From positions 18,426,604 through 18,490,603 of the forward strand of contig CM054167.1 in the NCBI GenBank assembly GCA_028751875.1: 64,000 nucleotides of DNA. The letters are read 5' to 3'. Every line of letters begins with the position of its first letter. The first letter of the stretch is position 1. This document shows positions 1 through 10,626 of this stretch, in pieces. The translations under genes were made by a program, and so were the position numbers. The stretch is from Rapana venosa (lineage: Eukaryota > Mollusca > Gastropoda > Neogastropoda > Muricidae). The notes beneath the pieces are model-generated. The model was not told the DNA's origin. It saw only the letters and a list, made by a program, of their open reading frames with translations, and did not search any database.

Positions 1-770
1 TTTAGAATTTTAAATTTTGAAGGCGGCGGGAGGGCAGGTAGTTTTTATGAGATGAAACAGAGGGGAAAAACCTCGGTTGGAAAGAGTTGGCTGGGTTTTG
101 GGCCGAACGTGACAAGCCACAAATTTTTGGTCGGGGGGGTTTCCTGGAAAAAGACTTGATGTTTAGTCCCCCCTTGCCCCCCCCATCCTCCCACGGTTTT
201 TTTGGGGGTTTTTTTTTTTTTTTTTCCTTCTTCATAGCACAATATTGCCCGGACAACCCCAAACCCTCCACCCACCCCGCACTTTTTCTGTTTTGTGTGT
301 GTGGTGTGGTGTGTTTTTTTTTTACATTTTGTTGTCTTCCCCTTCTTTTTTTATATATATATATATTTTTTATATTATATATTATATATATATATATATA
401 TATTTTTTTTTTGTTGCACCCCCACAGAAAAAACCCCCAAACGACAGTTGAAAAACGGAAGAGGCGGGAGGTCCTCTCTGATTGTCCGGAAAAAATGACG
501 CGCTCAATTCCACGGTGAACTCTAAATTAGGGAATGATTGCGCGGCAGGTTTCCGGGAAAGAAAGATCCCAAAAAAAACCCCCCCCCTTCCCCTTTTTTT
601 GGGCAAGTCAAAAAATTGAAACTTTTTTTTGCATGATCTGTTTCGGTGATTCTTTTGAAGTTGGTGGCTTGGGGTGATTTCCCCAATGAACGGCTCAAAA
701 GTCTTTAAAGGGGAAAAAGGGGGGACGGGTTTAACCCTGTGGTGCATTTCGCATGTACTGCGTTGTGTGA

Positions 771-1095
771 TAAAGTTTTATGAGGTTCTGGGTTAAATTT
801 CCCCAGCTCGCCCTTTTTTCCCCAGTTTGCCCAAAAAAAAATCTAACTGAATGTCAAATCCTTCGGATGGATACAAACCCAGGCCTGTGTTCGAAAAAAA
901 CACGCAGGGAAAATCTTGCGCACACGTTTAAATTTTTGTTTCCCCCTTTTCGGAAGAGTAGGCCCTGTGTGCCAGGGAAACAGTTTTACGGAATTTACAA
1001 AAAACATACACACGGGACTGGATGTAAAAAAGCCACGAGTGCTTATTCCATTACATATAAAAAAATAATAAAAAATTTAAAAAAAAAAAATAAAT
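771..1095 (+). repeat. SINE-B family copy, corrupted
   Basis: It matches the body of the tRNA-derived SINE seen cleanly at 43986-44363. The 'gaggttctggg' head region, the 'ccttcggatg' core start, a 'cttgcgcacacg' block and the 'agagtaggcc' block occur in the right order. It ends in the 'gcttattccatta' tail typical of SINE-A, so it is a mosaic or the tail belongs to a neighbouring copy. Homopolymer errors are heavy. Confidence 0.6.
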
Positions 1096-1490
1096 AAAAT
1101 AATGGTGAAAAGGGGTTTGTGTCCCCTAATGGTCCACTCTCTAGTGCCGCTTGATGTGTGTGGTGTTGTGTGCAAGTGTGTGTGCAAGTGTGTGTGTTTT
1201 GTGCAGTGCGTTGTGTGCATTATGTATGCGTGGTGCTGTGTGTGTGCATGTGTGTATGGCGCCGGGGCGCGTGTGTGTGCTTTTGTGTGAGATTGTAGGT
1301 TCTGAGGCGCTTTTTTTTTTGGAAATTCATTTAATTTTTTTTTTTTTTTACCAAAGGTAGTCCAAAATTAATTACCCCGATTGTGCTTTTGAAATTCAAT
1401 ATAGCCCAGTGTTCAAAATTCCCTAACATGTATGACGCAGGGTAAAAAAGAAAAAAAACTCCAAAAAAACCCCTTGGTTCATAATACATA
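961..1490 (+). repeat. Corrupted duplicate of 3255-3760
   Basis: The order of blocks is identical to that at 3255-3760: SINE tail, 'ggtccactctct', a GT-rich microsatellite, 'accaaaggtagtc', 'aattaattacc', 'gattgtgcttt' and 'aacatgtatgac'. Differences are mostly homopolymer-type. Either the locus was assembled twice or there is a recent tandem duplication followed by poor base calling. Confidence 0.7.
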
Positions 1491-3057
1491 GTTTAAAAAA
1501 ATTTCACCTTGACAACCCCCAAACACAAAAATAGACATGATGACACATATAACCCCAAAAAACCATTGATGCAACACCCACACCCCCCAACCCTTTGCAT
1601 TGCTATTCCCCTTTACAGAGGGACAGCTATAAAAATTCGCTTTTAGGTTTCAGGTCTGTGTACGGTCGGTAATTTTTTTTGCAATTTTGAATTTGCCCTT
1701 TGATTATAAAATTTGAAGAGTGAAATTTATGAGTACAAAAAAAAGTTCTACGCAAGTTGGCAAATTTAAATACGAAATTTTTTTTCAAACCGCTTGCCCC
1801 AAAAGGGGCTGAATGTGAAAAAAACGCATCGGGGTTATTCGTTTATCCCCTTGAATAAAAGAATGATAAAAACCCAAATTTTTTTTTTGGGGTTGGCGCA
1901 AGTAAAGAGGCAGAACCTCTCTAAACCCAAAAATGTGCAAAAGTACACTGTGAGGAAGCAATAAGAATGGGAAGTTTAAAAAAATTTTATATCTAAAGAA
2001 AAAAAAAAAAGAAAAAAAAAAAGGAGGGGGGGGGGGGGGGGGGGGGCAATGCTTGTAAACACAGTTGAAATATGAGAATGTGTGTTTGTGTGTGTTTTGG
2101 GGGTGTGTGGTGTCAGTGGGTGAAATGTTTTTTAGACACTTGTATTATGTAGCAATTGGGGGTTTTTTTTGGGGGGGAGAAGAAGGGGAAAAAGGGGGGG
2201 TAGGGGGGTGGGGGAAAGTGTGTCAGTGGGTGAAAAAGTTGTTGAGAACTATTATCTGTAAGAAATTTGTTGTTTTTGGAGGGGGAGAGAAGTTTATAGG
2301 TTAAAGTAGGTGGTGAAAGGGGGTAGGGGGGGGGGGGGGGAGAGTATAAAAAAAAGCACCACAGGTACACAAAAGGTACACACAAATACCACAATACACA
2401 CTCCTCAGAGATTATAATGATCAGAGGAAAAGGGGAGTATGGCGAAGAGACACAGAGAGGAGATGGGGGGGGGAGACACACACACAACCCACACCAAAAG
2501 GCGAGACTGAGGGGAAAGCGCACTCCCGAGCGACAAACCGGAAAAAAGTGAGAAGCAAAAAACTGGCTGCCTTATTTTAACAAAACTTGGGACAAAAAAA
2601 CCCCGTTATGTGAAAAACGCCACAAAAAAAGGGGTTGGAAAAAATGTGCCATTCCCTTTATCGCACTCAGGCAAATGTGCCACTTACCATCTATCACACT
2701 CAGGCAATCTTTTGGTGAAGGATCTATTTCCTTGGTGAACACGATTGTGTGGTTTTGAGATAAATGCTTCGGACTTACAGGACTTACAGGAAGTACTTTT
2801 TAAAAAATACTGGCTCTTGAGGAAAATGGAGACTGTATAATAATAATATTAATAATAATTATGGAATTTATATATTTTTATATGTGCTTTTTTTTACATG
2901 TATGACTCCTGACGTTACAGAAGTAAGTGATCAATATTAGTTTAAAGGTTAAGCTATATGGTCCCCTTTGGTGTAGTTGAAAAACCTGCAGTTGACAAAT
3001 AAGTGGTAGTGATCACGAATGACCTGATAAGGTAAGGTAAATGAATGGGTTATCATC

Positions 3058-3250
3058 AGTGAATGTTTACAAAGGTACTAAGTAAGTAGCTAAGGGTTGA
3101 CTAATGATTTTTGATCCAGTATTTCATAACAGTCAAGTCAAGTCAAAATCGTCAGTGAAAGTTTACAAAGGTACTACGTAGCTAAGGGTTGACAAATGAT
3201 TTTTGATCCAGAATTTCATAACAGTCAAGTCAAAATCATCAGTGAATGTT
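3058..3250 (+). repeat. Two tandem copies of a ~95-bp unit
   Basis: 'gtttacaaaggtacta', 'gctaagggttga', 'tgatttttgatccag' and 'tttcataacagtcaagtca' occur twice in the same order. The stretch from 2650 to 3057 before it shows nothing recognisable. Confidence 0.8.
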
Positions 3251-3254
3251 TACA

Positions 3255-3385
3255 ATTGTGTGCCAGTGGAAACAGATGACAGAATTTACAAAACCGCATA
3301 CACACAGGGACTGGATGTAAAAAAGCACATGAGTGCTTATTCCATTATCCTCGATATAAAAGAATAAATAAAAGAATAAATACAT
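3255..3385 (+). repeat. SINE-A 3' end
   Basis: It carries the SINE-A 3' half: the 'gtgtgccagtgg' block, 'accgcatacacac', 'gactggatgtaaaaaagcac', 'gtgcttattccattatcctc' and an A-rich tail of AATAAA repeats. The 5' half and the tRNA head are missing. Confidence 0.8.
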
Positions 3386-3439
3386 AAATAAAATAAATGG
3401 TGAAGAGAGTTTGTGTCCACTAATGGTCCACTCTCTCAC

Positions 3440-3905
3440 GTGCACGCTTGCATGTGTGTGTGTGTGTGCAAGTGTGTGTGTGTGTGCATGTATGTGTGCA
3501 TCTATGTATGCGTGCGTGCATGTGTGTGTGCATGTGTGTATGCATGCGCGCGTGTGTGTGCATGTGTGTGAGATCTGTAGGTTCATGAGGCAGCGTTTCT
3601 TTTTCAGTGAACATTCATTTAATTTTTTTAATTTTTTTTACCAAAGGTAGTCACAAAATTAATTACCACGATTGTGCTTTGAAAATTCAATATAGTCCAG
3701 TGTTCATAAAATTGCCACTAACATGTATGACAGCAGAGGTAAAACAGAAAATAAACCTTCTCCCTCATGCATATAGTGTGTGTGTGTGCGCGTGTGCGTG
3801 TGCGTGCATGCGTGTGTGTGTGTATGTGTGCGCTTGTGTGTGTGTGTGTATGTGTGTGCATGCGTGAGTGCGTACGTGAGTGCATGCGTGTGTGTGTGTG
3901 TGTGT
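3440..3905 (+). repeat. GT-rich microsatellites
   Basis: Two (GT)n tracts interspersed with GC and CATG steps (about 3450-3575 and 3775-3905) flank a short unique stretch. The long reading frames here are only dinucleotide translations. Confidence 0.85.
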
Positions 3906-4013
3906 CCTGTAGGTTAAGGAGAAAGTCTTTTTTTCCCTTGAATACCGAGTATATATATATATTTTTTAAAGGAAGTGCCTAAAATCATTATGATGTTTGT
4001 GCCTTACAATGTA

Positions 4014-4152
4014 GGTGGATCGGTGGTCTAGAGGTAACGCGCCTGTCTAGAAAGTGAAAAGTCCGGGTTGGAAGTGTGCGGTGGTTCGAATCCTATTTGG
4101 ACCTGAAACTTTTCCCCCATCCATTAGACCATGAGTGGTGGTCTGGGCGCTA

Positions 4153-4183
<31 letters not shown>

Positions 4184-4445
4184 CGTGTGTTACACAAAAA
4201 TTAGTTAGCACACGTAAAAGAACCCACGACAACAAGAGAGTTGTCCCTGGCAAAATTTTGCAGAAAAAAGCCACTCTGATAGGGAAACAAAATAATGCAG
4301 TTGTAGACAGAAAAAAAAAAAGGGTGGCGCTGCTCTTGTGGCGACGCGCTCTCCCCGGGGAGAGCAGCCCGAATTTCATGCAGAAAAATCTGACATGACA
4401 AAGTAGTATAAATAAAATATAAATAAATAAATAAATAAATGTAGC
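4014..4445 (+). repeat. SINE-C, full-length tRNA-derived SINE
   Basis: The head resembles a tRNA gene: an A box in 'tggtctagaggtaacg' and a B box in 'ggttcgaatcc' about 50 bp later. A core follows ('gatgagacgataaaccgagg'), then a long body with the G-rich inverted motif 'ctccccggggagag', ending in an AAATA-repeat tail. A second copy lies on the - strand at 24905-25318. Pol III transcription from the head is inferred from the boxes. Confidence 0.85.
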
Positions 4446-4512
4446 CTAGTTTGTTTGTTTTTTAAAGTCACATGCTTGATGGCAAAGAAAAAATAAATTT
4501 CTCCATCAGGGA

Positions 4513-4514
4513 CA

Positions 4515-4564
<50 letters not shown>

Positions 4565-4670
4565 GTGTGTGCACATGTGTGTGTGTGTTGGAGTGTGAGT
4601 GTGTTTTAAATATGTGTGTGAGTGAGTATGTTTGTTTGTGTGTGTGTGTGAGTGTGTTATTTTAATTATT
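4513..4670 (+). repeat. (GT)n microsatellite
   Basis: A pure GT run occupies about 4517-4561, followed by GT-rich sequence with GAGTGTG interruptions. Confidence 0.9.
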
Positions 4671-4674
4671 TTAA

Positions 4675-4935
4675 TTTTATTTTTTACATCGAGGATAATG
4701 GAATAAGCACTCATGTGCTTTTTTACACCCAGTCCCCGTGTGTATGCGGTTTTGTAAATTCTGTCATCTGTTTCCACCGGCACACAATGGCTTACTCTTA
4801 CGAAAAGCAGAACAGGATTTAACGTGTGCGCAAGATGTTCTGCGTGCGTTCGCACATGGGACCAACGTGTGCGCAAGATGTTCTGCGTGCGTTCGCACAT
4901 GGGACCTCAGTTTATAGTCTCATCCGAAGGACTTT
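4675..4935 (-). repeat. SINE-A fragment with an internal duplication
   Basis: On the - strand it reads SINE-A core to tail. A block of about 43 bp beginning 'aacgtgtgcgcaagatg' is present twice in a row (4820-4862 and 4863-4905), a duplication not seen in the other copies. The tRNA head is absent. Confidence 0.85.
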
Positions 4936-4937
4936 CA

Positions 4938-5040
4938 TGTGTGAGTGTGAATGTGTTTTAAATCGCAAGTGTGCACGTGCATGTGTGTGTGTGTATGTTA
5001 AGAGTGTGTGTGTATGTTAAGAGTGTGTGTGTATGTTTAA

Positions 5041-5071
<31 letters not shown>

Positions 5072-5180
5072 GAGTGTGTGTTTTAAATCGCATGTGTGCG
5101 TGTGTGTGTGTCTGTGCATGTGGGTTTTGTGTGTGTGTGAGTGTGTTTTAAATTGTGTGTGTGTTTTAAAAAAAATTATT
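4938..5180 (+). repeat. GT-rich minisatellite
   Basis: (GT)n with recurring 'gtgttttaaat' and 'tatgttaagagtg' units. Fragments of SINE-A sequence ('ggataatggaataagcac') follow at 5185-5215. Confidence 0.8.
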
Positions 5181-5227
5181 TTATATCAAGGATAATGGAA
5201 TAAGCACTCATGTGCATCAACCTGGAC

Positions 5228-5545
5228 TTCAATCACAGGTTTGCCTAGTGGGGATGTCTGGGGTCTGTCAGTATAAACAGCATCCCCACCTTCTGGAAAA
5301 TCTGTGCTAGGAATTCCCTCTTTTCTATCCCTCTCTATGTTTCTGCTTTGTTCCTTTTCTTCCTGTCACCACCTTCTTTCTTGTCCATTTTCTGCCTTCT
5401 TGGTCCATTCTCCTGTCTTATTTCCAGAAAGACTAAGATAACACTTCTCTCGCACGCCAAAGTCAGATGTGTGCCTGGCCTGACTTGTCAGGTGCTTAAC
5501 GGCAGCAAAACATGTTTTCGCTCATATGATAGACAAGAATAGTTG
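5228..5545 (+). repeat. Interspersed repeat family D
   Basis: It shares long blocks with 25385-25575 and 33640-34040, including 'cagtataaacagcatcccca', 'ttctggaaa', 'ttcctgtcaccacctt' and 'gcctgacttgtcag'. No tRNA boxes or coding potential are visible. The class is unknown; it may be the tail of a retroelement or a MITE. Confidence 0.75.
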
Positions 5546-5699
5546 CTGTCCGATTTGCGAATAAGTTACCATGTCTGGCCTTGAAGAAGATGGATGGGAT
5601 GAGGGTAAAAAGGGACAAAGCTGATGAGGGCAGATTTTGATGTGTGTGGAGACCTTTCAGATCTGAGTAGTCAGCTAGGCTAAAGAGATAGCAAGTTTG

Positions 5700-6612
5700 G
5701 GGCTAACAATCACGTTTGATGATTGATGTCACTGTGCAGAGTCCAAGAGACAAGCCAGTTTGAGTGTAACAATCATGTTTGATGTCACTGTGCAGAGTCC
5801 AAGAGACAAGCAAGTTTGGGGCTAACAATCATGTTTGATGATTGATGTCACTGTGCAGAGTCCAAGAGACAAGCCAGTTTGAGTGTAACAATCATGTTTG
5901 ATGTCACTGTGCAGAGTCCAAGAGACAAGCAAGTTTGGGGGTAACAATCATGTTTGATGATTGATGTCACTGTGCAGAGCCCAAGAGACAGCCAGTTTGA
6001 GTGTAACAATCATGTTTGATGCCACTGTGCAGAGTCCAAGAGACAAGCCAGTTTGAGTGTGACAATCATGTTTGATGTCACTGTGCAGAGTCCAAGAGAC
6101 AAGCAAGTTTGGGGGTGACAATCATGTTTGATGATTGATGTCACTGTGCAGAGTCCAAGAGACAAGCAAGTTTGGGGGTGACAATCATGTTTGATGATTG
6201 ATGTCACTGTGCAGAGTCCAAGAGACAAGCAAGTTTGGGGGTAACAATCATGTTTGATGATTGATGTCACTGTGCAGAGTCTAACAGACAAGCCAGTTTG
6301 GGGGTAACAATCATGTTTGATGTCGCTGTGCAGAGTCTAACAGACAAGCCAGTTTGGGGGTGACAATCATGTTTGATGTCGCTGTGCAGAGTCTAACAGA
6401 CAAGCCAGTTTGGGGGTAACAATCATGTTTGATGTCGCTGTGCAGAGTCTAACAGACAAGCCAGTTTGGGGGTAACAATCATGTTTGATGCCGCTGTGCA
6501 GAGTCTAACAGACAAGCCAGTTTGGGGGTAACAATCATGTTTGATGTCGCTGTGCAGAGTCTAACAGACAAGCCAGTTTGGGGGTAACAATCATGTTTGA
6601 TGCCGCTGTGCA
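5700..6612 (+). repeat. 55-68-bp tandem repeat upstream of the repeat-protein gene
   Basis: About 15-16 head-to-tail units each carry 'aacaatcatgtttgatg', 'ctgtgcagag' and 'acaagccagtttg'. Two length classes occur: the longer has an extra 'attgatgt' step, and from about 6290 only the shorter class is used. The last unit runs into the gene, its 'gctgtgcag' followed directly by the leader and ATG. That could be a splice acceptor copied throughout the array. Confidence 0.9.
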
Positions 6613-6628
6613 GAACTGAACCCCAGCC

Positions 6629-9600
6629 ATGACTGCTGAGGAGATGGCGCAGGCCACGGCAGAAGACGTTCCTGACCAACACTGGACACAAGCAGATCCC
6701 CTCAGACCATCAGGCAGTGCGAGAGAGCAGCCGCTGCAGAAACCAAGCGCAGGAGATGCTGTTCAGGCCTGCAAGGAAAGTGGACACTGCACTCTGGGCG
6801 AAAAGCATGGTGCTGAAGAACAGGGCATCAACGACAGTCCCCAAAAACAGGACACTGAGGATGGTTCAAATGATCACAATATCATGACTAGCCCCAACAA
6901 GCAGGACGCCATGTCCCTCAAACAGCATTTGAAACTGCAGACCGTCAAGGATGACCCAAAGAAACAAGGTCTTCCAGACTACGACGACAGGGATCATGAT
7001 CTACGGTACAAGTTTCAGGATGATGAAAGTGGCCCCAAAGACCAAGGCATTGAGCATCCTAGTATGAATCAGGACCAAAAACTTGTGTCCAAGGATGTTG
7101 AGTTAGGCCTAAATGAACAGGACACTGAGGCTGACCCAAAAGAACAGAACAATAAGGTTGAGCTCATGGAACAGGACACTGAGGTTGACCCAAAAGAACA
7201 GAACAATAAGGTTGAGCTCGTGGAACAGGACACCGAGGTTGACCCAAAAGAACAGAACAATAAGGTTGAGCTCATGGAACAGGACACCAAGGCTGACCCA
7301 AAAGAACAGAACAGTAAGGTTGAGCTCCTGGAACAGGACACTGAGGCTGACCCAATAGAACAGAACAGTAAGGTTGAGCTCCTGGAACAGGACACTGAGG
7401 CTGACCCAATAGAACAGAACAGTAAGGTTGAGCTCATGGAACAGGACACCGAGGCTGACCCAAAAGAACAGAACAGTAAGGTTGAGCTCATGGAACAGGA
7501 CACCGAGGCTGACCCAATAGAACAGAACAGTAAGGTTGAGCTCATGGAACAGGACACCGAGGCTGACCCAAAAGAACAGAACAGTAAGGTTGAGCTCATG
7601 GAACAGGACACCGAGGCTGACCCAAAAGAACAGAACAGTAAGGTTGAGCGCATGGAACATGACACTGAGGCTGACCCCAAAGAACAGAACAGTAAGGCTG
7701 ACCAAAAAGAACAGGGTGCTGAAGTTGATCTTAAAGAACACAGCATTACAGCTGACCCCAAAGAACAGAACAGTAAGGTTGAGCTCATGGAACAGGACAC
7801 TGAGGCTGACCCAAAAGAACAGAACAGTAAGGCTGACCAAAAAGAACAGGGTGCTGAAGTTGATCTGAAAGAACAGAGCATTACAGCTGACCCCAAAGAA
7901 CAGCACAGTAAGGCTGACCTGAACGAACAGAATGTTGATGTTGATCCAAAGGAACTGAACATAACGGTTGACCTAAATGAACAGGACACTGCGGCTGAAC
8001 CGCAAGAACAGGATGCTGAAAATGACTCAAAAGAACAAGACGCTGACCCAAAACAACAAGGCGCTGGCCCAAAAGAACAAGGCGCTGAAGCTGGCCCAAA
8101 AGAACACGGCGCTGGCCCAAAAGAACAAGGCGCTGAAGCTGGCCCAAAAGAACAAGGCGCTGAAGCTGGCCCAAAAGAACAAGACGCTGGCCCAAAAGAA
8201 CAAGACGCTGGCCCAAAAGAACAAGGCGTTGGCCCAAAAGAACAAGACGCTGAAGCTGGCCCAAAAGAACAAGACGCTGAAGCTGGCCCCAAAGAACAAG
8301 ACGCTGAAGCTGGCCCCAAAGAACAAGACGCTGAAGCTGGCCCCAAAGAACAAGACGCTGAAGCTGGCCCAAAAGAACAAGGCGCTGGCCCAAAAGAACA
8401 AGACGCTGAAGCTGGCCCCAAAGAACAAGACGCTGGCCCCAAAGAACAAGACGCTGGCCCCAAAGAACAAGACGCTGGCCCCAAAGAACAAGACGCTGAA
8501 GCTGGCCCAAAAGAACAAGACGCTGAAGCTGGCCCCAAAGAACAAGACACTGAAGCTGGCCCAAAAGAACAAGACGCTGAAGCTGACCCAAAAGAACAAG
8601 ACGCTGAAGCTGGCCCAAAAGAACAAGAGGCTGAAGCTGACCCAAAAGAACAAGACGCTAAAGCTGGCCCAAAACAACAAGACGCTGAAGCTGGCCCAAA
8701 AGAACAAGAGGCTGAAGCTGACCCAAAAGAACAAGAGGCTGGAGCTGGCCCAAAAGAACAAGACGCTGAAGCTGGCCCAAAAGAACAAGACGCTGAAGCT
8801 GGCCCAAAAGGAAAAGATGCTGAAGCTGGCCCAAAAGAAGACGCTGGCCCAAAAGAACAAGACGCTGGAGCTGGCCCAAAACAACAAGAGGCTGGAGCTG
8901 GCCCAAAAGAACAAGACGCTGAAGCTGGCCCAAAAGAACAAGACGCTGAAGCTGGCCCAAAAGGAAAAGATGCTGAAGCTGGCCCAAAAGAAGAAGCTGG
9001 CCCAAAAGAACAAGACGCTGAAGCTGGCCCAAAAGAACAAGATGCTGAAGCTGGCCCAAAAGGAAAAGATGCTGAAGCTGGCCCAAAAGAAGAAGCTGGC
9101 CCAAAAGAACAAGACGCTGGAGCTGGCCCAAAAGAACAAGACGCTGGAGCTGGCCCAAAAGAACAAGATGCTGAAGCTGGCCCAAAAGAACAAGACGCTG
9201 AAGCTGGCCCAAAAGGAAAAGACGCTGAGGCTGGCCCAAAAGAACAAGAAGCTGGCCCAAAAGAACAAGACGCTGGCCCAAAAGAACAAGATACTGGCCC
9301 CAAAGAACAAGACGCTGAAGCTGGCCCAAAAGAGCAAGACGCTGAAGCTGGCCCAAAAGAGCAAGACGCTGAAGCTGGCCCAAAAGGAAAAGATGCTGAA
9401 GCTGGCCCAAAAGAACAAGATGCTGAAGCTGGCCCAAAAGAACAAGATGCTGAAGCTGGCCCAAAAGAACAAGGCGCTGGCCCAAAAGAACAAGACGCTG
9501 AAGCTGGCCCAAAAGAACAAGGCGCTGGCCCAAAAGAACAAGGCGCTGAAGCTGACCCAAAAGAACAAGGCGCTGGCCCAAAAGAACAAGACGCTGAAGC

Positions 9601-10626
9601 TGGCCCAAAAGAACAAGATGCTGAACATCAGGCCAAGGCTCCGGATCGACAATCCCTTTCCCAGGATACTGAGATTGGCCAGGAAGTAAAGAAGAGGAAG
9701 CAGGAGGTCAGAAAAAGTACAACTGTCAGACTGAGCTGTTTGCCCAAGAGCATGTTGTGTGTCATCATACTTGTAATTTGTCTGACCGTGGCGGAGGCGT
9801 CTTATGATATTGTGCAGACCAAGCAGTTTTTCCCCCAAACCTGTTTGCAGTTCCTGGCAAGCGGTTGTCCAAACAGACTGTATTTTCCCAGCAGGTGGCA
9901 GGAAATAAGCCAGTCCTGCTGCCGCGATTATCCAGGGGACTTTCACTGTCAGGTTATGATAAGCCAAACCCACATAATCATCAGCTGCCTACCTCAACAG
10001 GTCATCCCTGCTGGCAAGACTGGTGAACTGGTTGTGAATGAAATGGGATACCCTGAACAGGACACGGCCACCAACTGTTCTACTGGCACGTACCGGTCAA
10101 AAAGCATCAACTCTTCAGACAATGCCTATGGATATTGTGTGGAATTGAAGGAGAAAATAAACCCGGAGACGGAGAGTAGGATATGCGATGGAGGACCAGT
10201 CGACGACGACCGAATCGTCTGCAAAGAAGGTACGAGTCCGACTGTCCCCACGGGCGGTACCGGGACAACGTTAGATGCATTTGTCGTCATTCCCAGTGTG
10301 ACAAGGGATCCCAGCCTTTCCGAAAAATCACTGGAAACTGCAGCAACAAAAACCTGACTGTCCATTACGGCTGCAGAAAGGGACAGGCCATGAGCTCTCC
10401 ATCTCCTCCCAGATTCCAGGAGAACAGCTCGGAGACCCATCCTGACCTGACAACCTCTACACCACACAGCATCACAAACACTCCCCAAAGCGGAATGAGC
10501 ACTGGAGAAGTCATTGGAATTGTCATTGGAGTTGTAATTGTGCTGATTGGTGTCGTTTGCTTCGTTGCGTGGTGGTGCAAGAAAAACCGTGGATATTACA
10601 AGATGTCTGATCTGAATTACTTCTAA
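6629..10626 (+). CDS. Acidic repeat protein with internal signal-like segment, Cys-rich ectodomain and C-terminal TM helix
   Basis: The function is unrecognised. The frame from ATG 6629 (context 'ccagccatgac') has four parts. First is a unique N-terminus (about 160 residues). Second are 18-residue repeats built on ADPKEQNSKVELMEQDTE (7111-7900). Third are 7/9-residue repeats of the GPKEQDAEA type (8030-9625). Fourth is a basic stretch, then MLCVIILVICLTVAEA at 9752, which looks like a signal peptide or signal anchor. A Cys-rich segment with several N-glycosylation sequons follows, then a hydrophobic helix (10501-10578) and a short tail with YYKM (YxxPhi type). A one-base frameshift near 10229-10231 is needed to join CKEG to YESDC; without it the frame stops at 10357 and loses the membrane helix. 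The frameshift may be a base-call error or real damage. It may be a single exon of a larger gene. Confidence 0.7.
7111..7900 (+). repeat. In-frame 54-bp coding repeat array
   Basis: Eighteen-residue units alternate ADPKEQ, NSKVEL and MEQDTE blocks. Near 7680-7900 the units diverge (ADQKEQGAEVDL), suggesting older copies. Units are almost identical at DNA level, so expansion is recent. Confidence 0.9.
8030..9625 (+). repeat. In-frame 21/27-bp coding repeat array
   Basis: The unit is GPKEQDA with an optional EA extension, so the array mixes 7- and 9-residue periods. Higher-order blocks with PKGKDAEAGPKE recur at about 8800-9240, showing that several basic units duplicated together. All indels keep the frame, which argues that the protein is or was translated. 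Confidence 0.9.

Larger units (their letters stand above)
1..2650. other. Low-fidelity sequence at the window's left end
   Basis: This stretch is full of over-extended homopolymers, and bases beside a run tend to be replaced by the run base. Where it can be compared with a cleaner copy (961-1490 against 3255-3760), the differences are of this smoothing type, for example CAC becoming CCC. A (TA)n run lies at about 346-408, an A run followed by a G run at 1995-2046, and a purine/G-rich stretch at 2160-2345. I see no gene. The most likely explanation is poorly polished consensus or a read end; real decay is the alternative. Confidence 0.6.

Noticed and set aside
382..747. ORFs in the first 2.6 kb
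   Set aside because: Homopolymer-rich, low-fidelity sequence with no recognisable domain; frames are unreliable.
4014..4090. Functional tRNA genes
   Set aside because: A and B boxes are present at many sites, but cloverleaf stems are not kept and each lies at the start of a multi-copy SINE.
5700..6612. CRISPR-like array
   Set aside because: Regularly spaced repeats, but the spacers are also repeated, the genome is eukaryotic, and no cas genes exist nearby. It is an ordinary tandem repeat.
7069..9973. Long antisense and alternate-frame ORFs (up to ~740 codons) over the repeat gene
   Set aside because: The repeat unit is a multiple of three without stops in several frames, so all frames stay open. 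Only the forward frame continues into non-repetitive sequence with a signal peptide and cysteines.
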